A stretch of DNA of 64,000 nt from Venturia oleaginea (Eukaryota; Ascomycota; Dothideomycetes; Venturiales; Venturiaceae): the NCBI GenBank assembly GCA_013176395.1, contig JABMLP010000026.1, positions 434,001-498,000 on the forward strand. Direction: 5' to 3'. The notes beneath the pieces were generated by a model. The model saw only the letters and a program-made list of their open reading frames with translations, searched no databases and was not told where the DNA came from. Positions within the stretch are counted from its first letter, which is position 1. The number at the start of each line of letters is the position of its first letter. The position numbers and the translations under genes are program-made. Below, piece by piece: positions 22,767 through 35,097 of this stretch.

Positions 22767-24563
22767 TCAATGAAGACCATAATCCTTACTCGCAGCAAGC
22801 GTGCGCTGACACTCGGCCAGAATAGCAGCTTGTCTCGAGACATCCTCCAAAACACCAAGAACCTTTTTATTGCCATCCACGAAACCATAGATGGCATACG
22901 GAATGCCCACATCGTCGCAGAATTCCTGGACCAACTTTTGTGTTTGCCTCAGATTGTGTCGAGGTATACGAGGGTATAAATGGTGGATAGCTTGGAACTG
23001 CAGCCCACCGTGGATGAAGTCAAGCCATTGGGGACAATCAACATCCATTGTCGTCCTCAGCATCTTTTGTGGAAACGACTCGTTGACGCCAAGATCTGCG
23101 GTGCTCATGGCGAAATGGGAGAGAGTGATTTGAACGTGGACGGGCATTGTAACAGCGTGGCTGAGTAGGAGGAACATGATGCGATCGAATGTTGTTGGGA
23201 GACTGCGGTAGAGCATGCCATATCCGAACCAGGACCAGAAGAAGATTTGCCCGACAATTTCGAAGTATCTGTGCCACCAGGCTGGACCTTTTCTTGGTGC
23301 TTGGCCTGACAGGAGATATTCCCAGCTCAAGCGGTAGAGGTTGAAGCGACCAAAACAGAGAATCGGGTAGTAGAGGGAGGATTGGGCGCAAATGACGAAC
23401 TTGGAGAATGCGTCGAACGCCATGATTCGTTCATAGTATGTCGATCGGAGAGACTCGAGGAAGCGGTGGGAGATGGCGAAGAAGGGCATATGCTGGATAT
23501 CTGGATCGTGCTCTGGAGAGTTCGTGACGATGTGATGTACGTTGTGATTCCTCTTCCACCATCCCAAACTCAGCCCTCCCAAGTAATCTGCGATAATTAT
23601 TCCAATGACCGAGTCGCCATGATAGCTGTGTGTGATGCCCATATGACCCGCATCATGAGCAGTGAAGACCAGCTGGTGCCAGAACAGTCCGAGGAAGAAA
23701 GCGCTCAGTGCATATGAACCGGTAGCGCTCCATCCAGTCAGCGTCCAGGCCTTCCTAAGGAAATATTGACTAGTGAAGAAGAGTAACGAGTATCGAAGGA
23801 TTTCCGAAGCGTAGGCAGTGTAGTTGCAATTGAACAGTCCTTCGTCTTGAATGCGCTTGTACAAAAATCGGTACTTGCGCACAATATCGTCTTGCATTCC
23901 TGGGTCCAGTGGTGGGTATTTGGCCAAGTCCAGGCGAATTTCTTCTCTTGTCCTCAGATCCATGTGTGACATCTTGGGTTGGTCCTCCTCTTCCAGGTCT
24001 CCCGACGAGATTGAGGTTGCGCTGGATCCTCCATCGCTGTCCCTCCGTAACAGTCCGCTTCTTTGGCGAGCTGTGGAAGTCGCGTCTACTGTATCAAAAA
24101 TGGGAGAGGGCAAAGGAGAGTTTTCCTCGCTCGAAATATCCTCAGTCGCTAATTGAGAAGCCAATTGCGCACTCTCCAGCTCTTCCTGGCTTCTGAATAT
24201 GCCACCCTGAATTGGAGGCACGAAGTTTTGCCATCTGCCTTCGTATTTTCCGATTCTATATGTGATCATCCGATTTTGAGCCTCTAGCGAATGTAGCCTA
24301 TGAAACGACGGTCAACCCCGGTCTTAATAGGCGGTGCTAAGTCCAAACACATACGCCTTCACTTCGTCAGTCGCGTCCCTGCCCACCATGTGTTCAATTG
24401 CCTTTGGTCCGCCTGGGTGAAACTTAAGCCAAGGATCTGCCTTGATGACATGTCCGTCGAGTAGAAAGATGTGTCGTCCTTGGGCGATAAGTGCCTCTAT
24501 ATCGTTCCGGGACAGCTCGGGCACCGTCCTGAGCGCTTTGGCGCTCCCAATTGAAGTAGCCAT
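22767..24563 (-). CDS. Delta-8 sphingolipid desaturase (cytochrome b5 fusion)
   Basis: Membrane enzyme of the endoplasmic reticulum that introduces the delta-8 double bond into the long-chain base of fungal glucosylceramides. Two exons (24563-24355 and 24297-22767) are joined by a 57-bp intron, giving 579 aa. Residues 1-70 form a cytochrome b5-like heme domain with HPGG at 49-52. A Ser-rich linker covers about 120-180. The desaturase domain carries three His boxes: HDAGH (about 284), HNVHH (about 321) and QFQAIHH (about 503), the last with the Gln typical of front-end desaturases. Hydrophobic helices flank the boxes. A delta-9 or acyl-lipid front-end desaturase is the alternative; the long linker and box set favour the sphingolipid type. 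Confidence 0.9.
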
Positions 24564-24754
24564 GGTGAAGAATAGCGAGTGTGATTCGCAAGAAAGTGAT
24601 AGAGACAGGAGGTTGGTTCCTGGAGATTTTTCTTGTGGCTAGGCATTAGCTAGGCGCAGACTTCTCCAGTGGTTCCCCCATTTAACGTTCCGGGGTCTCC
24701 TTGCACCGCCGCCACTCGATCGAGCACGAGTATCGAGAGAAAATACATAATATA

Positions 24755-26602
24755 ACGTATTCCACCATCGAGTGGGTCAACCCATCGAGCGAGTCAGTTT
24801 ATGCCAAGACCAGCTGCTCCCTTATCAACACAATATGTCTCAACAACAAAACGCGCAATCATCTAACAGAGAAGGCACAATCCAGCTTGCCCTTTCTGCC
24901 TACAATACCCACCAATTCCGAAGCCTCCGGCGCGCTGCTGAGGCGTTTGATATACCTCCTTCAACATTAACTAGGCGATATAACGGAATTACGTATCGCC
25001 TAGATACTCGCAACGCCCGACACAAGCTCACTACGACTGAAGAGCAGACAATTTTCCAATACATCCTCGACCTCGATTCGCGAGGATTCGCGCCCCGGCT
25101 GTGTGAGGTAGCAGATATGGCGGATAAACTACTGGGTGTACGCGGTGGAGAGCCAGTAGGGAAAAACTGGGCTGAGAGGTTCATAACGCGCTCAGTGAGC
25201 TCAAGATGGCCTTCAATCGAGCTAAGGATAGGCAGAGGATACTACAGGAAGATCCAGAGATTATTGGCGCGTGGTTCAAGCTTGTTACAGACACCAAGGC
25301 AAAGTACGGTATCCACGACGAGGATACGCACAACTTTGACGAGATTGGCTTCCAGATGGGCGTTATTGGGTCAATGAAGGTCGTCACAGCTTCTGAAAGA
25401 CGTACACGGCCTAATTTAATCCAGCCAGGCGATCGCGAGTGGGTTACAGTTATCCAGAGCATCTGCGCCGCCGGGTATGCGACCCCGCCCTTCATTATCT
25501 ACAAAGGACGCGTTCATATCTCTGCGTGGTATGAGGAGGCAGATATACCACGGAATTGGAAGCTCTCGGTCTCTGAGAACGGCTGGACAAATAATGCGCT
25601 TGGTCTTGAGTGGTTGAAGCACTTTAACGCGTATACAAAGGCGCGGCAGGTGGGGGTATACAGGCTGCTTATTTTGGACGGCCATGAGAGCCATCTCAGC
25701 CAGGATTTCAAGAACTACTGCCTCGAAAATAAGATTATAACCCTCTGCATGCCATCGCACTCGTCGCATATACTCCAGCCCCTTGACGTGGTCTGCTTCT
25801 CGCCGTTGAAGCGCAAGTACTCCCAACGCGTCCGGGACTTGGCACGCCGACGCGTGTACCATATCAACAAGGAAGGCTTTCTCCCTGCCTTCAAAGACGC
25901 GTTTTTCGACGTGTTTACGAAAGAGAACTGTCAAAAGGCTTTTGAGGCAGTAGGGCTAGTCCCTATCGACGCGCAGGTGGTGTTGGATCGCCTTGAAGTA
26001 CGGCTACGAACCCCGCCAGAAACCCATCTCCCAGAAACGCCGGGGCAGTCCAAGACTCCAAGTAATACTTATGAATTTGGATCCCAATCCAAGCTCGTAA
26101 GCGAGTCTTTTACTCGGTCACCAGTTACTGCGCAGGCAGGCTTTTCCCAGCTTGTTAAGGGCGCTGAATTGATGCTACACCAAAACGCTCTGCTTGTTGC
26201 GCGTAACCGCGAGCTTGAAGAGCAATTAGCAGTAACAACGAACCGAAAATGGCGCAAAAGGAAGTGGATCCAGCAAGGTGGTACTATTGAGTATGGGACT
26301 GCAGCAGCGCAGGTAGCTGCAGAGGCGTCTATAGCGCCTCAGGGATCAAAGAAGGCTCGTGGTAGTGGTGGTCAAGAAACAGCCCGACCAATTCAACGGC
26401 GCTGTAGGAACTGCGGCGCAGCTGGGCATAATGCGCGAACTTGTAAAAAAGATATCAAGATATCTTCTGAATCAGATAGCAGCACGACGGACTTAGAATC
26501 TATTGTTGATAGCGATTAAATTGAAGAGTCGTAACATAAGTTGGTCGTGCCAAGCCTTTTTGACCCGCTCGATGGGTTGACCCGCTCGATGGTGGAATAC
26601 GT
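24755..26602 (+). mobile_element. Pogo/Fot-like DNA transposon, nearly complete (1848 bp)
   Basis: Terminal inverted repeats of 42 bp (24755-24796 and 26561-26602) differ at two sites. They start ACGTATTCCACC and contain a doubled word CCATCGAGYGGGTCAA. TA dinucleotides flank both ends (24753-24754 and 26603-26604). The interior is almost filled by a single transposase frame. Length, TA target and domain content fit the Fot1/pogo group common in filamentous fungi. It sits between the desaturase promoter and a small plus-strand gene. Confidence 0.93.
24835..26519 (+). pseudogene. Pogo/Fot-like transposase with one frameshift and C-terminal zinc knuckle
   Basis: ATG at 24835 opens a frame with a psq-type helix-turn-helix (SLRRAAEAFDIPPSTLTRR) and a CENP-B/Tc5-type domain (EEQTIFQYILDLDSRGFAP ... 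VGKNWAERFI). The frame must shift between about 25188 and 25200, after FITRS, to continue as ELKMAFNRAKDRQR. From there a 437-codon frame carries the DDE domain with Asp in HNFDEIGF, LLILDGHESH and LQPLDVVCF, then a coiled region and a CCHC zinc knuckle (CRNCGAAGHNARTC) near the end. Without the shift it would be about 555 aa, normal for the group. The only visible lesion is this indel, so the copy died recently, or the read has an error there. Confidence 0.9.
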
Positions 26603-26706
26603 TAGTTACTAGCTGAATATGTGGAGTGTTCGATAAAGTCCTAGGTCCTAGAAATCCCGCCGCTCTATTTCAACCACCCAAAATGCATACTGATTAAATC
26701 TTAACA

Positions 26707-27121
26707 ATGACTACTCCTTTCATTCTTCTCTCCATATCCTCCTCGACCGTTATAGGTCAAGACTCCGCTGAGGAACATCTGGCTAGTCTCTAATACGGCA
26801 GAATTTCAATCATTGACGGAAATCACACGACTTAACACAGCCAGTCCGATTCGTGCCCTAGATTACAGTGATACCAAATCATTTGGTAACTACATAATAG
26901 GTGTCATTTCAGAAAACAATAAAAAGGTAGAAGAAATGGTAGGAAAGTCACCCAGTCTACTCCACTGTCGAATTGAAAGACCTGGTTATGGATACTCCAA
27001 GATGGAGTGGTTTTACTCTGAAGCTCCATTGGACCCAGTCATTGAAGTTAGACTATGTGTAGGTGGAGGATTGATTCTTTATCGGGCTTCTTCTGTGTTG
27101 CGAGAAATTCAGCCGAACTAG
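26707..27121 (+). CDS. Small hypothetical protein, possibly secreted, 122 aa
   Basis: I infer two exons, 26707-26755 and 26802-27121, with a 46-bp intron that has a CTAAT branch site before CGGCAG. The spliced N-terminus MTTPFILLSISSSTVIEFQ is a hydrophobic signal-like stretch with a weak cleavage site. The body (residues 25-122) has mixed composition and short hydrophobic segments (GNYIIGVI, PVIEVRLCVGGGLILY), and no family is recognised. It begins only about 100 bp from the right end of the Fot-like transposon. The first exon is the weak point; the second exon alone is an open frame from its own ATG at 26813. Confidence 0.5.
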
Positions 27122-27759
27122 TGTAGGCTAGACAAGGTAGCCGATTGCCTTTCGCATTCAAAATGGGTCCGTTACCAACAGGAGCGGGACCTGTCTGCTC
27201 TAACCTCGCATGTCGAAATCACCTTCCTCAAAGATGTTCCCAGGTCAGGCGAATATGAGCTGATGTCAATGGGGGCACTATTGTTTGGTGGTTTGAAGAG
27301 GGAAGGTCTGAGGTAACTCTAGTCCCTTGAATAGGAACAAATCAATGCTACTGCTTCTGTCTATTGGTGGTCATGCTATGCGATGTTATCGAGATGAATA
27401 ATTGAGATCATTTCTCGTAGGACGTAGAGAATGGCGTAGTCTTCTAAGCCGGTTGTCTGCTTAAGGAGGTGGAATAATATATAGGCGAGGGAGTGCCTCT
27501 GGAAGTTTATAATTGGAGATGCAGACCCTAGTGCTGAATTGCCCGCCGGCCGTCGCCGCTCCAGATAAAAGACTCTCAGGTGACATCGAATACCATCGCA
27601 TCACTAATCCGAGCATCAAATAATAGACGGCATTTTCTTTGACACCGCCCCCTCCAAGTTACCTTGAAACTAATCCTATAGTCCACACATGTTGCCAGCA
27701 GTCTTGTTGAGCTTTAAACTTCCCAGAAACTAATTTCCTCGTCCCATACAACTCACATC
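27122..27759. other. Intergenic upstream of the phosphomutase gene
   Basis: No gene recognised. The last 100 bp should hold the promoter and leader of the gene starting at 27760. Confidence 0.45.
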
Positions 27760-29572
27760 ATGGCAAAACCTACGACTCAAGAGCTAGCCTCGGAATGGCT
27801 GAGGCTCGATCAGGATCAAAACACAAAAGATGAGGTCTCCAAGTTACTGGACGAAGGCAATGAAACGGAGCTGGAAAATCGTCTCCGCACGAGGATCGCT
27901 TTTGGAACAGCAGGTTTGCGAGCCAAGATGGAAGCGGGCTTTGCGCGAATGAATTCCCTCACAGTCATACAGGCTTCACAGGGCCTCGCAGCCTATCTTC
28001 TGGAGACGTTGCCGCATCCAAGGAAGCAAGGTGTGGTCATTGGCCGAGATGCACGACACAACTCCAAAAAATTTGCCAAATTGGCTGCCGCCGCCTTCGT
28101 CGCTAAGGGCATAAAGGTATGGTGGTACGAAATCCCAACTCATACTCCTCTAGTGCCATTCGGAGTCAATGAGCTAGGAGCCGCGGCTGGAATTATGATA
28201 ACCGCAAGCCACAATCCAGCGCAGGACAACGGATATAAAGTTTACTGGTCAAATGGATGCCAGATCATACCTCCTCACGACAAGGGAATCGCGGCGGCAA
28301 TATCACAAAATCTCGAGCCTGTATCTTGGGATGTATCAGTCACGGAATCAAGCTTGCTGGTGGAGGGAGCGCTGGGACTCGTTGAAGAAGCATACTACAA
28401 AGCTGTACGGCTTGCAACAGATCCTCTGCATTATCTCACACAGCACCCAGACCATGATCTCAAATATGCATATACTGCGATGCACGGTGTAGGCTTACAT
28501 TTTATGGCAAAGGCTCTCGAGAATCTGGGAGTATTACAATACATGTGCGTTGTCCAAGAACAGGTAGGCTTCCATCATCAACTTTCAAGCTCTTGATTAA
28601 CCTGATATCTAGGCTCACCCAGACCCGAATTTCCCAAGCGTCAAGTTTCCAAATCCAGAAGAGAAAGGTGCCTTAGACATGGCGATCCACAGTGCAAATC
28701 GTCACGGTGTATCGCTCATCCTCGCATCAGACCCCGACGCCGATCGTCTCGCAGTAGCAGAAAAGGTCAACGGCGAATGGTGTCAATTCACCGGCAATCA
28801 ATTGGGCATTCTACTCGCATCTCACATCATGGACACCTACACCAAACCACGAGAGAAGCTAGCAATGCTGGCTTCAACAGTTTCCTCACGCATGCTAGCC
28901 ACAATGGCCACAGCAGAAGGATTCCACTACACCGAAACCCTCACCGGCTTCAAGTGGCTAGGCAACGTCGCCCTCGACCTCGACATAAAAGGTTACGACA
29001 CCCGCTTCGCATTCGAAGAAGCAATCGGCTACATGATCCCCGGCGTCGTCCACGACAAAGACGCCGTCTCCGCAGCAGCAACATTCCTCTCTGCAGTCGT
29101 GAAATGGAAACATGCTTTCCCGCCTCTCACACCCTGGTCAAAACTCCAACACCTATACCAGAAATACGGATTCTTCACCGAAGCAAATACATATCTCGTT
29201 TCCCCCTCACCGGCAGTAACGCACAAAATCTTCACCGCCATTCGCCGTCTCGCGTCTCCTTTCCCCTCCCACCTCGGTAAGCGGAAAATACTCAAATGGC
29301 GTGATTTGACGCAGGGTTGGGATTCGAGCACGAGGGACAATAAACCACTCCTCCCCTCTGATCCAGACAGTCAGATGATCACGGTTGAGGTGGAGGGGGA
29401 AGTGCGATTCACCATTAGGGCCTCAGGCACGGAACCAAAGATTAAACTGTACGTCGAGGGGAAAGCGAAGAGTGCCGAGAAAGCGGGATATGCGGCCAAA
29501 GAGGTACAGGAGGATGTCATTAGGGAATGGTTGAGGCCGGGGGAGTATGGATTAGTGGCTGCTGCGACTTGA
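27760..29572 (+). CDS. Phosphoglucomutase/phosphopentomutase, PGM2 family
   Basis: Alpha-D-phosphohexomutase superfamily enzyme that interconverts hexose- or pentose-1- and -phosphates in the cytosol, comparable to yeast phosphoribomutase (Prm15/Pgm3) and human PGM2. Two exons (27760-28563, 28613-29572) with a 49-bp intron encode 587 aa. Landmarks in order are FGTAGLRAKM, the phosphoserine loop TASHNP (148-153, catalytic Ser150), the metal-binding loop DPDADR (about 308-313), the sugar-binding loop FEEAIGY, and the C-terminal phosphate-binding RASGTEPKIKLY. All catalytic elements are present. PGM2-like proteins differ from classical Pgm1 by size and by the LRAKMEAGF segment, both seen here; the substrate preference for pentose is inferred from the family. 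Confidence 0.93.
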
Positions 29573-31053
29573 GGCGGGTTGAGGTTCGAGGTGACATGGT
29601 ATTTGAATAGGGTTGGGGAGGGTAGAGGAGGGTCTGGGATCATGTATCCTTGGTAATGAGTGATGATTGTACTGCAGTTTAATTGATAAGGTTGATGGGA
29701 TGGGGTGGCATTGAGGATATTCGGATTGAGATTATTATTTTTGCTAATTGAGGTCTCGGCTGAAAGTTGATTCGACAGAACCTATAAACTATAACCGCCA
29801 TCCAAGACCTTGATGAAAGATTCTAGGTAGATACCCTTAGTTCCTGTAATACATCCGGAACGAAAATTCTAATGGAGTAGTGGAATGAGGGTCTTAATCA
29901 TGGCGGATAGTTGGAATGTATTGAAAAGAAAGAGCGTAAGATTACGTTTCCCCGATGACCAAATCCGTTTTGCTGCAGTCATGAAATGTAGCTGCTGAGG
30001 TGCAAGTGTATGTGCGCAGTCATCGTGCAGCTGCAGCAGTATTTTGAAATCGATGTCTGTTCATATTCCCATCCCCCGCACAGATCACATAGATATACAT
30101 ACAAACATGCGCAGTTCGCGCAAATCATGCATCCATCCCAACCAGTATGCTCCACCCAAATTTAGCCATGATAGAAGAGTCCCAGCCACCTTATACCTCT
30201 TATATGCAAATTACCATCTCAGATGTCACTCGTTTGGCAGGATATATCGCATCATGACCTTCGTGTTCCATCGTAGTACAAATATATTCGCTCCTATTGC
30301 GAACATCTCTGAGCTGGGTACCGAGCAAAGAAAGAAGATAAGCTCTAGTCCAGATTTGGTCAAGCCGACCAATCGCATCAAAGTGTGCTTAGAGTTGGAG
30401 ATGAAAGAGGAAAGGGGTGTTTTGGTGCAAAAGTAAAGATAGGACAGCCCACGGTCGATGCAGCAGAAAAGAAGGGAAATGCCCGCCTTCTTCCAGATGT
30501 TTGATGTGGGCAAGTTGAATTGAAAGCCATGATGCCACCGCCAAACAGAATACAGAATGAATTAGAAGAAGACTAGAGAATAGTTGCCTCTAGACCTGTT
30601 TATTGCCGCAAAGAAAAGGCGCTTGCCTGATAAATGCATCTTGAAAGTAGTTTTGCTTGCCAGTTGCTCGCCGCCGCCATGTCCAGTGAAAACAGTGTTG
30701 TGCTTGTATAGTATCGAAGATGCCAAAGTGGAAAGGTATATGGTTAATGCAAATGCAGTGGAATCGATTGTTCGCATCCATCCGAAGAAAGATGTCGGAT
30801 GTTCCCGAATAACAAGCTTATAACTCGAGATTGATACCGCGATGGTTCTGAAGCTCCCAAGATGCAGCATCTATCCGATTTGGTGGACATGTTCCAAAGC
30901 ACTTTATCTAAGACTGATAGATGGAGGTCCGGTTATGCGGTCCATTGGTAAGTAGAGATTGCGGCTGATCCGATCATACTGCCGTGTTGATACCCGTGAT
31001 CTTGGGTTTCATGATCCATGTTGGAAGTCGTTTACTGTTTGACTGATGGAGTT
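29573..31053. other. Convergent intergenic region, 1.5 kb
   Basis: Between the 3' ends of the phosphomutase and CCCH genes. No gene is supported. A plus-strand open frame at 30044-30436 lacks an ATG at its start and any domain. Much of the stretch is probably 3' untranslated sequence. Confidence 0.45.
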
Positions 31054-33091
31054 TCATTTGTTCCACGGATTGGCAATCGGGCCGGCTGAACTGGGCGTCC
31101 GCTGGCCGCCGATGGGGCCGAGAGTGGGAGAGGCTTTGTTCGACTTGCCGAGAGAGAATGGGCTGCCCTGGGCCCATGCACCGCCACTTGAGCGCTTCGC
31201 GTTCTCCTTTTTGCGGTCAAGATCGTCGTCCATAGAAAAGAGTTCTGGCTCTTCGTCAATCTTCTCACGGCCGACGCTGCTGCTACTCACAGCACGATCG
31301 AGATTGTGACGGGGATTGACGCCCGATACGCCTGAAGAGCCCGACGCAACCCGCGTGACTCCAGGGTGTTGCAATGGGCGAGCTGCTTCCAAGGTATCGC
31401 TAGCACCAGAAGAGATACGGGTGCGCTGCATTTGCTGTGAGATCATGCTCATGCTGGACTGACCTGGAGGACTTGACAGAAACGGGCTCACGTCGCCAGG
31501 AATGGGTCTAGCGATAGCTCGCAAAGATGGACTCGCACCTGGATGGAGTGACGAATTGCGTAGAGGTGAACCTACATGACCAAAGGCAGAAGCAGCTGCT
31601 GACTCAGATGCTTCCTTCTGGCGACCAGCAAAGAACGCGCCGAACCTTGAGGGCGAGACTGTCGAAGGCGACCCAACTTTAGAGCTTGATTCATTGGGAG
31701 TGCCTAAGCCAGAAAGTGCCTGTCGATGGTCCTCGTCATTGGTACGAGAGAAACGCCGCATCTTCTCTTGAGGCGTCAAAAGTTCATGCAGGCTGTTTGG
31801 GACTAGGTCCTCCTCAAATGCAAAGTTCTCGTCATCCCACTCATCATTGGTTGGTGCGTGAGCCCCCACGCTGGCAGAGATCATTCTAGGCTGTCTTGAG
31901 AAGCGTTCAGAATGCATGATCCTCCGGCCAACGGGCTCATCAATAGCAGCAGGAGGCGACGATGGCATGCCTCCCTGACCGTTTGGATTATCGTCGCCAA
32001 AGGCGGAACTATGAAGGTTGCGCAATGCCGAGGACTCCATGGGTCGCATGGGAGACGAGGATGGCGGAGACATGTCGAGACCAAATCTGGATGGTACTGA
32101 GGCTGCAATTGGACCGTATCTCGCAATGTGTGAAACGCCCTGGCTGTCGAAGGAAGCAGGAAGAGGAGCGTCAAGCACACTCAGGCCTTTCTGCATAGGT
32201 GACATTGGCAATCGTCCCTCGTTCTGTGGCGAGCCGTAAGTCGAGCCTGGGCGGGAGCTGTAGGTGGTTTCGACGACTGGGATATCATAAGGCTGCTTCT
32301 TCCACATTTCCGGGTTCATGTAGTCGAGCGGTCCCTGGCCCGGGACCGGCTGTGGCTGTGAGAGGTGGTCTTGCTGCATTGTGAGCAGCGAGCTGGCTGG
32401 GGGAGGTCCTTGTGAAGGCATGACCCGGCCGCCTAGATTGAGATGCCCTGCGCCCATAACGTAGCCATTTGGCTTGTTGACCCGTCGTCCATCTGCCGTG
32501 ATATGCTCGTTGGCACATTTCAAGCCGAACTTGCAATTACCCTGCCGCTGTGTTAGCCATGCCCTCGCCCCAGCTGCAATGCGTGCAGTCACACCTTTTG
32601 GAAGTATTTGCATGCTGTGGGAGCCTCAGAGTGAAGGAATGGGCAGGCTTTACCGGCCTGACAAGCTCCCTGTCGAAAGAACTTGCAAGGCACGTGGGAG
32701 GTAGTACGACTGCGTAGATTGTCAGATGAGGTAGATTGACCAGTAGACGTTGCGCTGTAGCTCACGCTGAGGGGGGGCTTCTTGCTCCAGCGAAGCCGTT
32801 CTGTCCATTGCCATTTGGACCTCGAGGGATGGCGGGGACTGGCATTGGCCCGTTGCCGTTTGCACCGTTTCTGAACTCGCCCGATTGTCTGTTGTGAAGT
32901 CCGCGACCATTTTGCGGGCGCGCCTGGGTCGGAGGGAAGCCCTGGGGCTGGGCATGTGGTGGATTGTTCATCTGGAGCTGTAGCAGATGCTCTCGTTGCG
33001 GTGGCAAGGCGGTCTGGTGGCTGGTGGGGTATTGATGTTGATTATTGGCGGTGGGAGAGTCTTCGGTGGAGAGCGTTTCTTCAGCGATCAT
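31054..33091 (-). CDS. Tandem CCCH zinc-finger protein
   Basis: Likely RNA-binding protein. Three exons on the minus strand (33091-32766, 32709-32595, 32541-31054) give about 642 aa. The first 108 residues are Gln/Asn/Pro-rich. Two adjacent CCCH fingers follow at about 117-135 and 142-160, each C-x7-C-x5-C-x3-H (CKFFRQGACQAGKACPFLH and CKYFQKGNCKFGLKCANEH); the second is split by an intron with a CTAAC branch site. The remaining 480 residues are disordered and rich in Ser, Pro, Met and Gly, with acidic patches (WDDENFAFEEDLVP) and a LHELLTPQEKMRRFSR motif. The architecture resembles the fungal 'spindle poison sensitivity' Scp3-type CCCH proteins, but I assign only the domain. Confidence 0.88.
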
Positions 33092-35097
33092 CTGGGTTAT
33101 ATATACTGCTAGCGGGCGGTGCGGTTCGACAGTCTTGTGGCGGCTTTTCTCTCGAGGGTATATGATATATGTGGGTTGCTGCGGTTTTCGCGGATATTCT
33201 TTGAGAGGAAAACTAAAGCTTAACCAATCACTGCACCTTCGATAGCCGAGATGGAGCTTTCAGATGGCAGGCAGTTCACCATTGCAGAGGATGGGTATCA
33301 GAATCGACTTCATAAAGAGTTGCTCATTCACTATCTGAGCTACATATGTCGTCCGAAGTCTCGCGTGAACTCATGCATCATGTGCGGTGATCAAAGGCAT
33401 CTTCCTCGCTGATGGTGTGCTCGAGAAGCCTGATGACAAGCCATCCAAGACATGAGTGACAACCTTGATCAGTACCCATGCCTGCTGAGGCACTGCTCAG
33501 TTACGCACTCCATCACCGCCGTTTCGGCGCGTTCCTTATCCGCCCATGTAGACCAGCGCCTTTTCTACCTCTACCACCCGTATCTCTCCCAAAGCCTTCA
33601 CGCGCCAGAGACTGGCGTTATTGACCACAAGACTCGACATATCGAACAATCCGAGTAATGTCAAACGCGAATGCGAACGCGAACGGTAGACCTTCCCAAT
33701 GTCGTTGACTGTCACGAGACGATAGGAACGTGGGAATGGAATTGCGTGCATGAGTACCACCTTGTTTCTTAGCTCGATTGTGGCCCTAATTTGGCTTGTT
33801 CAGATCCTCATACGGAGCCCAGGTGATCCATCTTCCAAATTGAGACATGTCGCAGACATATGGAGGAATCTCGGGCACTGAACCGCGGCGTGAAGAAGGT
33901 ACCATTACTTCCAGAGGCTAGCTTAGGATCATGGCAAGACTGTATCTGAAATTTCCTCTTTGCTATCTCGTGCGAGGGAAGGATGGGTATGTCGAGGTGC
34001 GTTTGAGTCTTGGTCCTGTGATTATTGAGATGAGAAGCGCCCAACATAGCCATAGCTTCGATCCGGTACATTTGAGAAGGCCCTGAAAGAAGGTTGGTTT
34101 GGGTTTGAAGGTCTTGATCGTAGCATATTTACTTGCTGTTTTTGTTGTTGTTGTTGTTGGAGAGAATGAGGGTTCGGGTTGGTCAGAAGCGATTTTGGCA
34201 CAGACCGCTCCGATTCATGAAGGTAATTCTACGGCAATTTTAGGTCAACCTTCGTTCTCCGAGTCATTCGAGTTTGCTTTCATCCACAATAATGACAATA
34301 ATGTGTTCGGTCATCAGCATCAGTGTTTCTTATCTCGTTGGGTAAGATGATTGCTTTCGGAATTTTCGGAAAAAAGGTGCAGCAAGATGCAGCAAGATGC
34401 AGGAACCTAGGACTCCTGGAACTCATTCTAACCTGCCATGGTTGGATAACCGGCTCATCTGTTTCACTCACACACCTCCAAAACCGCCACCGCCTGGACG
34501 ACGTCCACTCGTCCATCTCCCAGATTGGAGTATCCTAGACAAGCTTTCGGGCCAAACAAGCATTAATTAGCACATGGATCTGCACCTTCCGGACGATCTT
34601 CGCGGGGGATCTACAAGAACTCGAAGCATTTGAAGCTTGGTAACCTCTAACAGCTTCCTTTTCTGGCACATTTTCGCTGTCAAAGAGAGCAGAAAAGGTA
34701 GGTAGACGTATGACAACCTGTCAGCCGTGAGCCTCTCTTCTAAGCTTCGCTCTAGGACAGACTAAGTGCGACGGTCGGATTGCGAGTGCCTCCATCATAA
34801 CTTTTGTGGCTAACACAAATGGCCTCTTTAGATTTTGGACCAGTAGTTTTGTACAACATTTGCAACGTGTTTCCGTTGGTAAAGACGTTAGAAAAGAGTC
34901 AAGGTCCCTCCTTCCTTCGCTTTGACACGAGGTGCAGATATACAAACGGTATATATTTACTTTTTGTTCTTGCTCTGATCTTATCCTTATATTTAGCATC
35001 TAACTTTTTTAATTTTGCATTTGAACACAAATCCCAGTATAGATTCCCTTCCGCATATCTTTTACACAATCAGCACCTGAATATCTATTTCAAGACC
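33092..35097. other. Intergenic, 2 kb
   Basis: Promoter side of both flanking genes. No gene recognised. A short TTG repeat occurs near 34140-34158. A hydrophobic frame at 34099-34350 begins without an ATG and is not called. Confidence 0.45.

Noticed and set aside
30044..30436. 130-codon plus-strand frame
   Set aside because: Starts at TTG, has no domain, and lies between two convergent genes where 3' untranslated sequence is expected.
34099..34350. Hydrophobic N-terminus suggesting a secreted protein
   Set aside because: The frame begins with TTG, not ATG, and part of the hydrophobic run is encoded by a TTG/GTT simple repeat.
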